From Nomia melanderi (Eukaryota; Arthropoda; Insecta; Hymenoptera; Halictidae), in NCBI RefSeq assembly GCF_051020985.1, contig NW_027475138.1, forward strand, positions 682,001 to 746,000: DNA of 64,000 bases, given 5' to 3'. Each line of letters opens with the position of its first letter. Position 1 is the stretch's first letter. The position numbers and the translations under genes were made by a program. The notes beneath the pieces were generated by a model. The model did no database searches, was not told where the DNA came from, and saw nothing but the letters and a program-made list of their open reading frames with translations. This document shows, in pieces, positions 1 through 10,465 of the stretch.

Positions 1-682
1 CAATAAACCAAAGTGAATTATCTGAAGGAGGCCCTTGCGCATGAATCTGTGCAACGGGAACGTCCTCGGACCACCAGGGGCCGAGAAAACCACAGTCTCA
101 TGGGGCCGGACACTCAGGGTCAGTGGAAAATCCAATATAGATCTGGTGATATCTCGGGTGCTATTACAGATAGCGCAATAAATCAAAGTGCATTACCTGT
201 AGGAGGCCCTGGCGGATGAATCTGTGCAGCGGGAACGTCCTCGGACCTCCAGGGGCCGAGACAACGACCGTCTCATGGGGCCGGACACTCAGGGTCAGGG
301 TAAAATCCAATATATATCTGGTGATATCTCGGGTGCTATAACAGATAGCGCAATAAATCAAAGTGCATTGTCTGTAGGAGGCCCTGGCGCATGAATCTGT
401 GCAGCGGGAACGACCTCGGACCACCAGGGGCCGAGAAAACCACAGTCTCATGGGGCCGGACACTCAGGGTCAGGGGAAAATCCAATATATATCTGGTGAT
501 ATCTCGGGTGCTATTACAGATAGAGCAATAAATCAAAGTGCATTGTCTGGAGGAGGCCCTGGCGCATGAATGTGTGCAGCGGGAACGACCTCGGACCACC
601 AGGGGCCGAGAAAACCGCAGTCTCATGGGGCCGGACACTCAGGGTCAGGGAAAAATCCAATATATATCTGGTGATATCTCGG

Positions 683-701
683 GCGCTATTAGAGATAGCG
701 C
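683..701 (+). other. Dyad/hairpin element of the monomer, perfect 7-bp-arm version
   Basis: Nearly every monomer has GCTAT, a 5-nt spacer, then ATAGC. In most copies the arms extend to 7 bp with one T-G mismatch. In the monomers with GGGCGCTATT, as here, they form a perfect 7-bp inverted repeat (GCGCTAT-TAGAG-ATAGCGC). The spacer varies (TACAG, TAGAG, TACAC, TAAAG, TCGAG) while the arms mostly stay intact. It could be a protein-binding dyad or an RNA hairpin; no function is shown. Confidence 0.6.
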
Positions 702-876
702 AATAAGCCAAAGGGAATTATCTGCAGGAGGCCCTGGCGCATGAATCTGTGCAGCGGGAAGGATCTCGGACCATCAGGGGCCGAGACATCCACCGTCTCA
801 TGGGGCCGGACACTCAGGGTCAGGGAAAAATCCAATATATATCTGGTGATATCTCGGGTGCTATTACAGATAGCGC

Positions 877-901
877 AATAAATCAAAGTGCATTGTCTGT
901 A
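877..901 (+). promoter_or_regulatory. Polyadenylation-signal-like AATAAA plus GT-rich stretch, repeated per monomer
   Basis: AATAAA is present in almost every monomer on the plus strand (877-882 in the reference monomer), in both AATAAATC and AATAAACC forms. In haplotype A it is followed within about 20 nt by GTGCATTGTCTGT, which looks like a GT-rich downstream element. If the array were transcribed on this strand, each monomer could offer a 3'-end processing site. This is inferred from the motif only, and the motif is retained by homogenisation whether or not it is used. Confidence 0.3.
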
Positions 902-939
902 GGAGGCCCTGGCGCATGAATCTGTGCAGCGGGAACGAC

Positions 940-960
940 CTCGGACCACCAGGGGCCGAG
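940..960 (+). other. CTCF-like core inside CTCGG/CCGAG inverted arms
   Basis: The monomer contains CCACCAGGGG (946-955) followed by CCGAG. It matches the first ten positions of the vertebrate CTCF core as commonly written (CCACCAGGGGGCGC) but has C instead of G at the next, usually conserved position. The same segment is bounded by CTCGG and CCGAG, a 5-bp inverted repeat with an 11-nt spacer. Subfamilies with CACCAGGGACC or CTCCAGGGG lose further matches. Binding is therefore uncertain, and if the host lacks CTCF the resemblance is fortuitous. Confidence 0.35.
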
Positions 961-1022
961 AAAACCACAGTCTCATGGGGCCGGACACTCAGGGTCAGGG
1001 GAAAATCCAATATATATCTGGT

Positions 1023-1197
1023 GATATCTCTGGTGCTATTAGAGATAGCGCAATAAACCAAAGTGAATTATCTGCAGGAGGCCCTGGCGCATGAATCTGT
1101 GCAACGGGAACGACCTCGGACCACCAGGGGCCAAGAAAACCACAGTCTCATGGGGCCGGATACTCAGGGTGAGGGGAAAATCCAATATAGATCTGGT
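1023..1197 (+). repeat. Reference monomer of haplotype B
   Basis: This monomer carries the alternative linked states: TAGAG in the dyad loop, AATAAACC, and GAATTATCTGCAGG where haplotype A has GCATTGTCTGTAGG. The B state creates a PstI site (CTGCAG). It also has GCAACGGG instead of GCAGCGGG, and the following period starts after ATATAGATCTGG, which contains a BglII site (AGATCT) where A monomers usually have an AT tract. A and B are mixed along the array without simple alternation, and recombinants are common. Confidence 0.85.
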
Positions 1198-4100
1198 GAT
1201 ATCTCGGGTGCTATTACAGATAGCGCAATAAATCATAGTGCATTGTCTGTAGGAGACCCTGGCGCATGAATCTGGCCAGCGGGAACGACCTCGGACCACC
1301 AGCGGCCGAGAAAACCACCGTCTCATGGGGCCGGACACTCAGGGTCGGGGAAAAATCCAATATATATCTGGTGATATCTCGGGTGCTATTAGAGATAGCG
1401 CAATAAACCAAAGTGAATTGTCTGCAGGAGGCCCTGGCGCATGAATCTGTGCAGCGGGAACGATCTCGGACCATCAGGGGCCGAGACATCCACCGTCTCA
1501 CGGGGCCGGACACTCAGGGTCAGGGAAAAATCCAATATATATGTGGTGATATCTCGGGTGCTATTACAGATAGCGCAATAAATCAAAGTGCATTGTCTGT
1601 AGTAGGCCCTGGCGCATGAATCTGTGCAGCGGGAACGACCTCGGACCACCAGGGCCCGAGAAAACGACCGTCTCATGGGGCCGGACGCTCAGGGTCAGTG
1701 AAAAATCCAATATATATCTGGTGATATCTCGGGTGCTATTACAGATAGCGCAATAAATCAAAGTGCATTGTCTGTAGGAGGCCCTGGCGCATGAATCTGT
1801 GCAGCGGGAACGACCTCGGACCACCAGGGGCCGAGAAAACCACAGTCCCATGGAGCCGGACACTCAGGGTCAGGGGAAAATCCAGTATATATCTCTTGAT
1901 ATCTCGGGTGCTATTAGAGATAGCGCAATAAACCAAAGTGAATTATCTGCAGGAGGCCCTGGCGCATGAATCTGTGCAGCGGGAACGTCCTCGGACCCCC
2001 AGGGGCCGAGACAACCACCGTCTCATGGGGCCGGACACTCAGGGTCAGTGAAAAATCCAATATATATCTGGTGATATCTCGGGTGCTATTACAGATAGCG
2101 CAATAAATCAAAGTGCATTGTCTGTAGGAGGCCCTGGCGGATGAATCTGTGCAGCGGGAACGACCTCGGACCACCAGGGGCCGAGAAAACCTCAGTCTCA
2201 TGGGGCCGGGCACTCAGCGTCAGGGGAAAATCCAGTATATATCTGGTGATATCTCGGGTGCTATTAGAGATAGCGCAATAAACCAAAGTGAATTATCTGC
2301 AGGATGCCCTGGCGCATGAATCTGTGCTAGCGGGAACGTCCTCGGACCTCCTGGGGCCGAGACAACCACCGTCTCATGGGGCCGGACGCTCAGGGTCAGG
2401 GTAAAATCCAATATATATCTGGTGATATCTCGGGTGCTATTACAGATAGCGCAATAAATCAAAGTGCATTGTCTGTAGGAGGCCCTGGCGCATGAATCTG
2501 TGCAGCGGGAACAACGTCGGACCACCAGGGGCCGAAAAAACCACAGTCTCATGGGGCCGGACCCTCATGGTCAGGGTAAAATCCATTATATATCTGGTGA
2601 TATCTCGTGTGCTATTACAGATAGCGCAATAAATCAAAGTGCATTGTCTGTAGGAGGCCCTGGCGCATGAATCTCTGCAGCGGGAACGACCTCGGACCAC
2701 CAGGGGCCGAGAAAACCACAGTCTCATGGGGCCGGACACTCAGGGTCAGGGGAAAATCCAATATATATCTGGTGATATCTCGGGTGCTATTAGTGATAGC
2801 GCAATAAACCAAAGTGAATTATCTGCAGGAGGCCCTGGCGCATGAATCTGTGCAGCGGGAACGACCTCGGACCACCAGGGGCCGAAAAAACCACAGTCTC
2901 ATGGGGCCGGATACTCAGGGTCAGGGGAAAATCCAATATAGATCTGGTGATATCTCGGGTGCTATTACAGATAGCGCAATAAATCAAAGTGCATTGTCTG
3001 TAGGAGGCCCTGGCGCATGAATCTGTGCAGCGGGAACGACCTAGGACCACCCGGGGCCGAGACAACCACCGTCTCATGGGGCCGGACACTCAGGGTCAGG
3101 GGAAAATCCAGTATATATCTGGTGATATTTCGGGTGCTATTAGAGATAGCGTAATAAACCAAAGTGCATTGTCTGTAGGAGGCCCTGGCGCATGAATCTG
3201 TGCAGCGGGAACGACCTCGGACCACGAGGGGCCGAGAAAACCACAGTCTCATGGGGCCGGACACTCAGGGTCAGGGGAAAATCCAGTATATATCTGGTGG
3301 TATCTCGTGTGCTATTACAGATAGCGCAATAAATCAAAGTGCATTGTCTGTAGGAGGCCCTGGCGCATGAATCTGTGCCGCGGGAACGACCTCGGACCAC
3401 CAGGGGCCGAGAAAACCGCAGTCTCATGGGGCCGGACACTCAGGGTCGGGGAAAAATCCAATATATATCTGGTGATATCTCGGGTGCTATTAGAGATAGC
3501 GCAATAAACCAAAGTGAATTGTCTGCAGGAGGCCCTGGCGCATGAATCTGTGCAGCGGGAACGATCTCGGACCATCAGGGGCCGAGACATCCACCGTCTC
3601 ATGGGGCCGGACACTCAGGGTCAGGGAAAAATCCAATATATATCTGGTGATATCTCGGATGCTATTACAGATAGCGCAATAAATCAAAGTGCATTGTCTG
3701 TAGGAGGCCCTGGCGCATGAATCCGTGCAGCGGGAACGACCTCGGACCACCAGGGGCCGAGAAAACCACAGTCTCATGGGGCCGGACACTCAGGGTCAGG
3801 GGAAAATCCAATATATATCTGGTGATATCTCGGGTGCTATTACAGATAGAGCAATAAATCAAAGTGCATTGTCTGTAGGAGGCCCTGGCGCATGAATGTG
3901 TGCAGCGGGAACGACCTCGGACCACCAGGGGCCGAGAAAACCGCAGTCTCATGGGGCCGGACACTCAGGGTCAGGGAAAAATCCAATATATATCTGGTGA
4001 TATCTCGGGCGCTATTAGAGATAGCGCAATAAGCCAAAGGGAATTATCTGCAGGAGGCCCTGGCGCATGCATCTGTGCAGCGGGAACGACCTAGGACCAC

Positions 4101-7100
4101 CAGGGGCCGAGAAAACCACCGTCTCATGGGGCCGGACACTCAGGGTAAGGGAAAAATCCAATATATATCTGGTGATATCTCGGGTGCTATTAGAGATAGC
4201 GCAATAAACGAAAGTGAATTATCTGCAGGAGGCCCTGGCGCATGAATCTGTGCAGCGGGAACGACCGCGGACCACCAGGGGCCGAGAAAACCACCGTCTC
4301 ATGGGGCCGGACACTCAGGGACAGGGAAAAATCCAATATATATCTGGTGATATCTCGGGTGCTATTAGAGATAGCGCAATAAACCAAAGTGAGTTCTCTG
4401 CAGGAGGCCCTGGCGCATGAATCTGTGCAACGGGAACGACCTCGGACCACCAGGGGCCGAGAAAACCACAGTCTCATGGGGCCGGACACTCAGGGTCAGG
4501 GGAAAATCCAATATAGATCTGGTGATATCTCGGGTGCTATTACACATAGCGCAATAAACCAAAGTGAATTATCTGAAGGAGGCCCTTGCGCATGAATCTG
4601 TGCAACGGGAACGTCCTCGGACCACCAGGGGCCGAGAAAACCACAGTCTCATGGGGCCGGACACTCAGGGTCAGTGGAAAATCCAATATAGATCTGGTGA
4701 TATCTCGGGTGCTATTACAGATAGCGCAATAAATCAAAGTGCATTACCTGTAGGAGGCCCTGGCGGATGAATCTGTGCAGCGGGAACGTCCTCGGACCTC
4801 CAGGGGCCGAGACAACGACCGTCTCATGGGGCCGGACACTCAGGGTCAGGGTAAAATCCAATATATATCTGGTGATATCTCGGGTGCTATAACAGATAGC
4901 GCAATAAATCAAAGTGCATTGTCTGTAGGAGGCCCTGGCGCATGAATCTGTGCAGCGGGAACGACCTCGGACCACCAGGGGCCGAGAAAACCACAGTCTC
5001 ATGGGGCCGGACACTCAGGGTCAGGGGAAAATCCAATATATATCTGGTGATATCTCGGGTGCTATTACAGATAGAGCAATAAATCAAAGTGCATTGTCTG
5101 TAGGAGGCCCTGGCGCATGAATGTGTGCAGCGGGAACGACCTCGGACCACCAGGGGCCGAGAAAACCGCAGTCTCATGGGGCCGGACACTCAGGGTCAGG
5201 GAAAAATCCAATATATATCTGGTGATATCTCGGGCGCTATTAGAGATAGCGCAATAAGCCAAAGGGAATTATCTGCAGGAGGCCCTGGCGCATGAATCTG
5301 TGCAGCGGGAAGGATCTCGGACCATCAGGGGCCGAGACATCCACCGTCTCATGGGGCCGGACACTCAGGGTCAGGGAAAAATCCAATATATATCTGGTGA
5401 TATCTCGGGTGCTATTACAGATAGCGCAATAAATCAAAGTGCATTGTCTGTAGGAGGCCCAGGCGCATGAATCTGTGCAGCGGGAACGACCTCGGACCAC
5501 CAGGGGCCGAGAAAACCACAGTCTCATGGGGCCGGACACTCAGGGTCAGGGGAAAATCCAATATATATCTGGTGATATCTCTGGTGCTATTACAGATAGA
5601 GCAATAAATCAAAGTGCATTGTCTGTAGGAGGCCCTGGCGCATGAATGTGTGCAGCGGGAACGACCTCGGACCACCAGGGGCCGAGAAAACCGCAGTCTC
5701 ATGGGGCCGGACATTCAGGGTCAGGGAAAAATCCAATATATATGTGGAGATATCTCGGGTGCTATTACAGATAGCGCAATAAATCAAAGTGCATTGTCTG
5801 TAGGAGACCCTGGCGCATGAACCTGTGCAGCGGGAACGACCTCGGACCACCAGGGGCCGAGAAAACGACCGTCTCATGGGGCCGGACGCTCAGGGTCAGT
5901 GAAAAATCCAATATATATCTGGTGATATCTCGGGTGCTATTAGAGATAGCGCAATAAACCAAAGTGAATTATCTGCAGGAGGCCCTGGCGCATGAATCTG
6001 TGCAACGGGAACGACCCCGGACCACCAGGGGCCGAGAAAACCACAGTCTCATGGGGCCGGACACTCAGGGTCAGGGGAAAATCCAATATAGATCTGGTGA
6101 TATCTCGGGTGCTATAACAGATAGCGCAATAAATCAAAGTGCATTACCTGTAGGAGGCCCTGGCGCATGAATCTGTGCAGCGGGAACGTCCTCGGACCTC
6201 CAGGGGCCGAGACAACGACCGTCTCATGGGGCCGGACACTCAGGGTCAGGGTAAAATCCAATATATATCTGGTGATATCTCGGGTGCTATAACAGATAGC
6301 GCAATAAATCAAAGTGCATTGTCTGTAGGAGGCCCTAGCGCATGAATCTGTGCAGCGGGAACGACCTCGGACCACCAGGGGCCGAGAAAACCACAGTCTC
6401 ATGGGGCCGGACACTCAGGGTCAGGGGAAAATCCAATATATATCTGGTGATATCTCGGGTGCTATTACAGATAGAGCAATAAATCAAAGTGCATTGTCTG
6501 TAGGAGGCCCTGGCGCATGAATGTGTGCAGCGGGAACGACCTCGGACCACCAGGGGCCGAGAAAACCACCGTCTCATGGGGCCGGACACTCAGTGTCAGG
6601 GAAAAATCCAATATATATCTGGTGATATCTCGGGCGCTATTAGAGATAGCGCAATAAGCCAAAGGGAATTATCTGCAGGAGGCCCTGGCGCATGCATCTG
6701 TGCAGCGGGAACGACCTAGGTCCACCAGGGGCCGAGAAAACCACCGTCTCATGGGGCCGGACACTCAGGGTAAGGGAAAAATCCAATATATATCTGGTGA
6801 TGTCTCGGGTGCTATTACAGATAGCGCAATAAACCAAAGTGAATTATCTGCAGGAGGCCCTGGCGCATGAATCTGTGCAGCGGGAACGACCTCGGACCAC
6901 CAGGGGCCGAGAAAAGCACAGTCTCATGGGGCCGGACACTCAGTGTCAGGGTAAAATCCAATATATATCTGGTGATATCTCGGGTGCTATTAGAGATAGC
7001 GCAATAAACCAAAGTGAATTATCTGCAGGAGGCCCTGGCGCATGAATCTGTGCAGCGGGAACGACCGCGGACCACCAGGGGCCGAGAAAACGACCGTCTC

Positions 7101-8190
7101 ATGGGGCCGGACACTCAGGGTCAGTGAAAAATCCAATATATATCTGCTGATATCTCGGGTGCTATTACAGATAGCGCAATAAATCAAAGTGCATTGTCTG
7201 TAGGAGGCCCTGGCGCATGAATCTGTGCAGCGGGAACGACCTCGGACCACCAGGGGCCGAGAAAACCACAGTCTCATGGGGCCGGACACTCAGGGTCAGG
7301 GGAAAATCCAATATATATCTGGTGATATCTCGGGTGCTATTACAGATAGAGCAATAAATCAAAGTGCATTGTCTGTAGGAGGCCCTGGCGCATGAATGTG
7401 TGCAGCGGGAACGACCTCGGACCACCAGGGGCCGAGAAAACCGCAGTCTCATGGGGCCGGACACTCAGGGTCAGGGGAAAATCCAATATAGATCTGGTGA
7501 TATCTCGGGCGCTATTAGAGATAGCGCAATAAGCCAAAGGGAATTATCTGCAGGAGGCCCTGGCGCATGCATCTGTGCAGCGGGAACGACCTAGGACCAC
7601 CAGGGGCCGAGAAAACCACCGTCTCATGGGGCCGGACACTCAGGGTAAGGGAAAAATCCAATATATATCTGGTGATGTCTCGGGTGCTATTAGAGATAGC
7701 GCAATAAACGAAAGTGAATTATCTGCAGGAGGCCCTGGCGCATGAATCTGTGCAGCGGGAACGACCGCGGACCACCAGGGGCCGAGAAAACCACCGTCTC
7801 ATGGGGCCGGACACTCAGGGTCAGGGAAAAATCCAATATATATCTGGTGATATCTCGGGCGCTATTAGAGATAGCGCAATAAACCAAAGTGAGTTATCTG
7901 CAGGAGGCCCTGGCGCATGAATCTGTGCAACGGGAACGACCTCGGACCACCAGGGGCCGAGAAAACCATAGTCTCATGGGGCCGGACACTCAGGGTCAGG
8001 GGAAAATCCAATATATATCTGGTGATATCTCGGGTGCTATTAGAGATAGCGCAATAAATCAAAGTGCATTGTCTGTAGGAGGCCCTGGCGCATGAATCTG
8101 TGCAGCGGGAACGACCTCGGAACACCAGGGACCGAGAAAACCACCGTCTCATGGGGCCGGACGCTCAGGGTCAGTGAAAAATCCAATATA
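1037..8190 (+). repeat. Mosaic satellite segment with 8-, 20- and 26-monomer repeats
   Basis: This stretch holds only satellite monomers. Partial long-range copies are visible: 3665-4400 resembles 7165-7900 (offset 3500, 20 monomers), and 4540-5290 resembles 5940-6690 (offset 1400, 8 monomers) with several differences. Private monomer types include one with GAGACATCCACCG (787, 1488, 3587, 5336) and one with CTGGCCAGCGGG plus CCAGCGGCCG (1273-1310), both of which reappear only at the far end of the window. An inserted T at 2328 is the only length change here. Confidence 0.75.
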
Positions 8191-10465
8191 TATCTGGTGA
8201 TATCTCGGGTGCTATTAGAGATAGCGCAATAAACCAAAGTGAATTATCTGCAGGAGGCCCTGGCGCATGAATCTGTGCAACGGGAACGACCCCGGACCAC
8301 CAGGGGCCGAGAAAACCACAGTCTCATGGGGCCGGACACTCAGGGTCAGGGGAAAATCCAATATAGATCTGGTGATATCTCGGGTGCTATTACAGATAGC
8401 GCAATAAACCAAAGTGAATTATCTGCAGGAGGCCCTTGCGCATGAATCTGTGCAACGGGAACGTCCTCGGACCACCAGGGGCCGAGAAAACCACAGTCTC
8501 ATGGGGCCGGACACTCAGGGTCAGGGGAAAATCCAATATAGATCTGGTGATATCTCGGCTGCTATTACAGATAGCGCAATAAATCAAAGTGCATTACCTG
8601 TAGGAGGCCCTGGCGCATGAATCTGTGCAGCGGGAACGTCCTCGGACCTCCAGGGGCCGAGACAACGACCGTCTCATGGGGCCGGACACTCAGGGTCAGG
8701 GTAAAATCCAATATATATCTGGTGATATCTCGGGTGCTATAACAGATAGCGCAATAAATCAAAGTGCATTGTCTGTAGGAGGCCCTGGCGCATGGATCTG
8801 TGCAGCGGGAACGACCTCGGACCACCAGGGGCCGAGAAAAGCACAGTCTCATGGGGCCGGACACTCAGGGTCAGGGTAAAATCCAATATATATCTGGTGA
8901 TATCTCGGGTGCTATTAGAGATAGCGCAATAAACCAAAGTGAATTATATGCAGGAGGCCCTGGCGCATGAATCTGTGCAGCGGGAACGACCGCGGACCAC
9001 CAGGGGCCGAGAAAACGACCGTCTCATGGGGCCGGACACTCAGGGTCAGGGGAAAATCCAATATATATCTGCTGATATCTCGGGTGCTATTACAGATAGC
9101 GCAATAAATCAAAGTGCATTGTCTGTAGGAGGCCCTGGCGCATGAATCTGTGCAGCGGGAACGACCTCGGACCACCAGGGGCCGAGAAAACCACAGTCTC
9201 ATGGGGCCGGACACTCAGGGACAGGGGAAAATCCAATATATATCTGGTGATATCTCGGGTGCTATTACAGATAGAGCAATAAATCAAAGTGCATTGTCTG
9301 TAGGAGGCCCTGGCGCATGAATGTGTGCAGCGGGAACGACCTCGGACCACCAGGGGCCGAGAAAACCGCAGTCTCATGGGGCCGGACACTCAGGGTCAGG
9401 GAAAAATAAAATATATATCTGGTGATATCTCGGGCGCTATTACAGATAGCGCAATAAATCAAAGTGCATTGTCTGCAGGAGGCCCTGGCGCATGCATCTG
9501 TGCAGCGGGAACGACCTAGGACCACCAGGGGCCGAGAAAACCACCGTCTCATGGGGCCGGACACTCAGGGTAAGGGAAAAATCCAATATATATCTGGTGA
9601 TGTCTCGGGTGCTATTAGAGATAGCGCAATAAACGAAAGTGAATTATCTGCAGGAGGCCCTGGCGCATGAATCTGTGCAGCGGGAACGACCGCGGACCAC
9701 CAGGGGCCGAGAAAACCACCGTCTCATGGGGCCGGACACTCAGGGTCAGGGAAAAATCCAATATATATCTGGTGATATCTCGGGTGCTATTAGAGATAGC
9801 GCAATAAACCAAAGTGAGTTATCTGCAGGAGGCCCTGGCGCATGAATCTGTGCAACGGGAACGACCTCGGACCACCAGGGGCCGAGAAAACCATAGTCTC
9901 ATGGGGCCGGACACTCAGGGTCAGGGGAAAATCCAATATATATCTGGTGATATCTCGGGTGCTATTAGAGATAGCGCAATAAATCAAAGTGCATTGTCTG
10001 TAGGAGGCCCTGGCGCATGAATCTGTGCAGCGGGAACGACCTCGGAACACCAGGGACCGAGAAAACCACCGTCTCATGGGGCCGGACACTCAGGGTCAGT
10101 GAAAAATCCAATATATATGTGGTGATATCTCGGGTGCTATTACAGATAGCGCAATAAATCAAAGTGCATTGTCTGTAGGAGACCCTGGCGCATGAACCTG
10201 TGCAGCGGGAACGACCTCGGACCACCAGGGGCCGAGAAAACCACAGTCTCATGGGGCCGGACGCACAGGGTCAGTGAAAAATCCAATATATATCTGGTGA
10301 TATCTCGGGTGCTATTAGAGATAGCGCAATAAACCAAAGTGAATTATCTGCAGGAGGCCCTGGCGCATGAATCTGTGCAACGGGAACGACCCCGGACCAC
10401 CAGGGGCCGAGAAAACCACAGTCTCATGGGGCCGGACACTCAGGGTCAGTGAAAAATCCAATATA
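8190..10465 (+). repeat. HOR copy 1, 13 monomers
   Basis: Most of this block aligns at offset 2275 (exactly 13 monomers) with the next copy; the alignment runs from about 8190 to 10330. It includes a recognisable order of variants: GGCCCTTGCGC, CTGCTATTACAG, GACCTCCAGG with GACAACGACCG, GCATGGATCTG, GAATTATATGCAGG, GAATGTGTGCAG, AAAAATAAAATAT, GCATGCATCTG with GACCTAGG, then AACACCAGGGACCG. The last monomer (about 10315-10490) is nearly the same as its right neighbour, which accounts for the extra unit relative to copy 2. Confidence 0.82.

Larger units (their letters stand above)
848..1022 (+). repeat. Reference monomer (haplotype A) with landmark map
   Basis: This near-consensus monomer serves as the coordinate guide. 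It has GATATC at 848-853, dyad arms GCTAT 860-864 and ATAGC 870-874, AATAAA 877-882, a GT-rich stretch 889-901, GGCGCATG 911-918, CTCGG 940-944, the CCACCAGGGG core 946-955, CCGAG 956-960, CCAAT 1007-1011 and an AT tract 1009-1017. Counted by hand it has 92 G+C of 175 and 8 CpG. Haplotype A is defined by TACAG in the dyad loop, AATAAATC, and GCATTGTCTGTAGG before the conserved GGCGCATG. Confidence 0.9.
1..1036 (+). repeat. Block duplicated 26 monomers downstream (partner 4552-5587)
   Basis: Positions 1-1036 align with 4552-5587 at an offset of 4551 bp (26 monomers plus 1 bp, explained by the extra T at 2328). Shared private variants include CTGAAGGAGGCCCTTGC near 22, GTCAGTGGAAAA near 119 and the rare TCTCTGGTGC at about 1028. 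A few substitutions separate the copies, for example CTGGAGGA near 547 against CTGTAGGA near 5098. The left edge lies outside the window. After the TCTCTGG variant the two copies diverge to different monomer types. Confidence 0.8.

Noticed and set aside
50..66. CENP-B box resemblance around GCAACGGGAACG
   Set aside because: Only the CGGG end of the core pattern fits. The required TTCG and the central A are absent on this strand, and the opposite strand gives no better match.
13..219. Plus-strand 68-residue open frame repeated in many monomers (begins MNYLQEALAHES)
   Set aside because: It is satellite sequence read in one frame and recurs wherever that monomer variant recurs. The unit is 175 bp, not divisible by 3, so the frame shifts each period and stops. 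No codon-type conservation, promoter or splice context is seen.
164..463. Minus-strand 65- to 124-residue open frames
   Set aside because: The 99-residue versions are the same 175-bp DNA read in two successive frames across a monomer junction. The longest ones (123-124 residues) arise only where a one-base indel joins frames. They are by-products of the repeat.
837..900. 5S rRNA or tRNA-derived origin of the monomer (variants with GATCTCGGACC)
   Set aside because: The similarity to the 5S GATCTCGG stretch is limited to a few bases, and no internal A/C-box or tRNA A/B-box order is found.
1000..1008. Rel/Dorsal-like GGGGAAAATCC
   Set aside because: The motif is short and changes to GGGAAAAATCC or GTGAAAAATCC in many monomers, with no supporting context.
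1007..1017. CCAAT plus TATA-like tract as a promoter
   Set aside because: CCAAT overlaps the AT tract instead of lying upstream, and many monomers replace the tract with TATAGATCTGG. There is no evidence of initiation.
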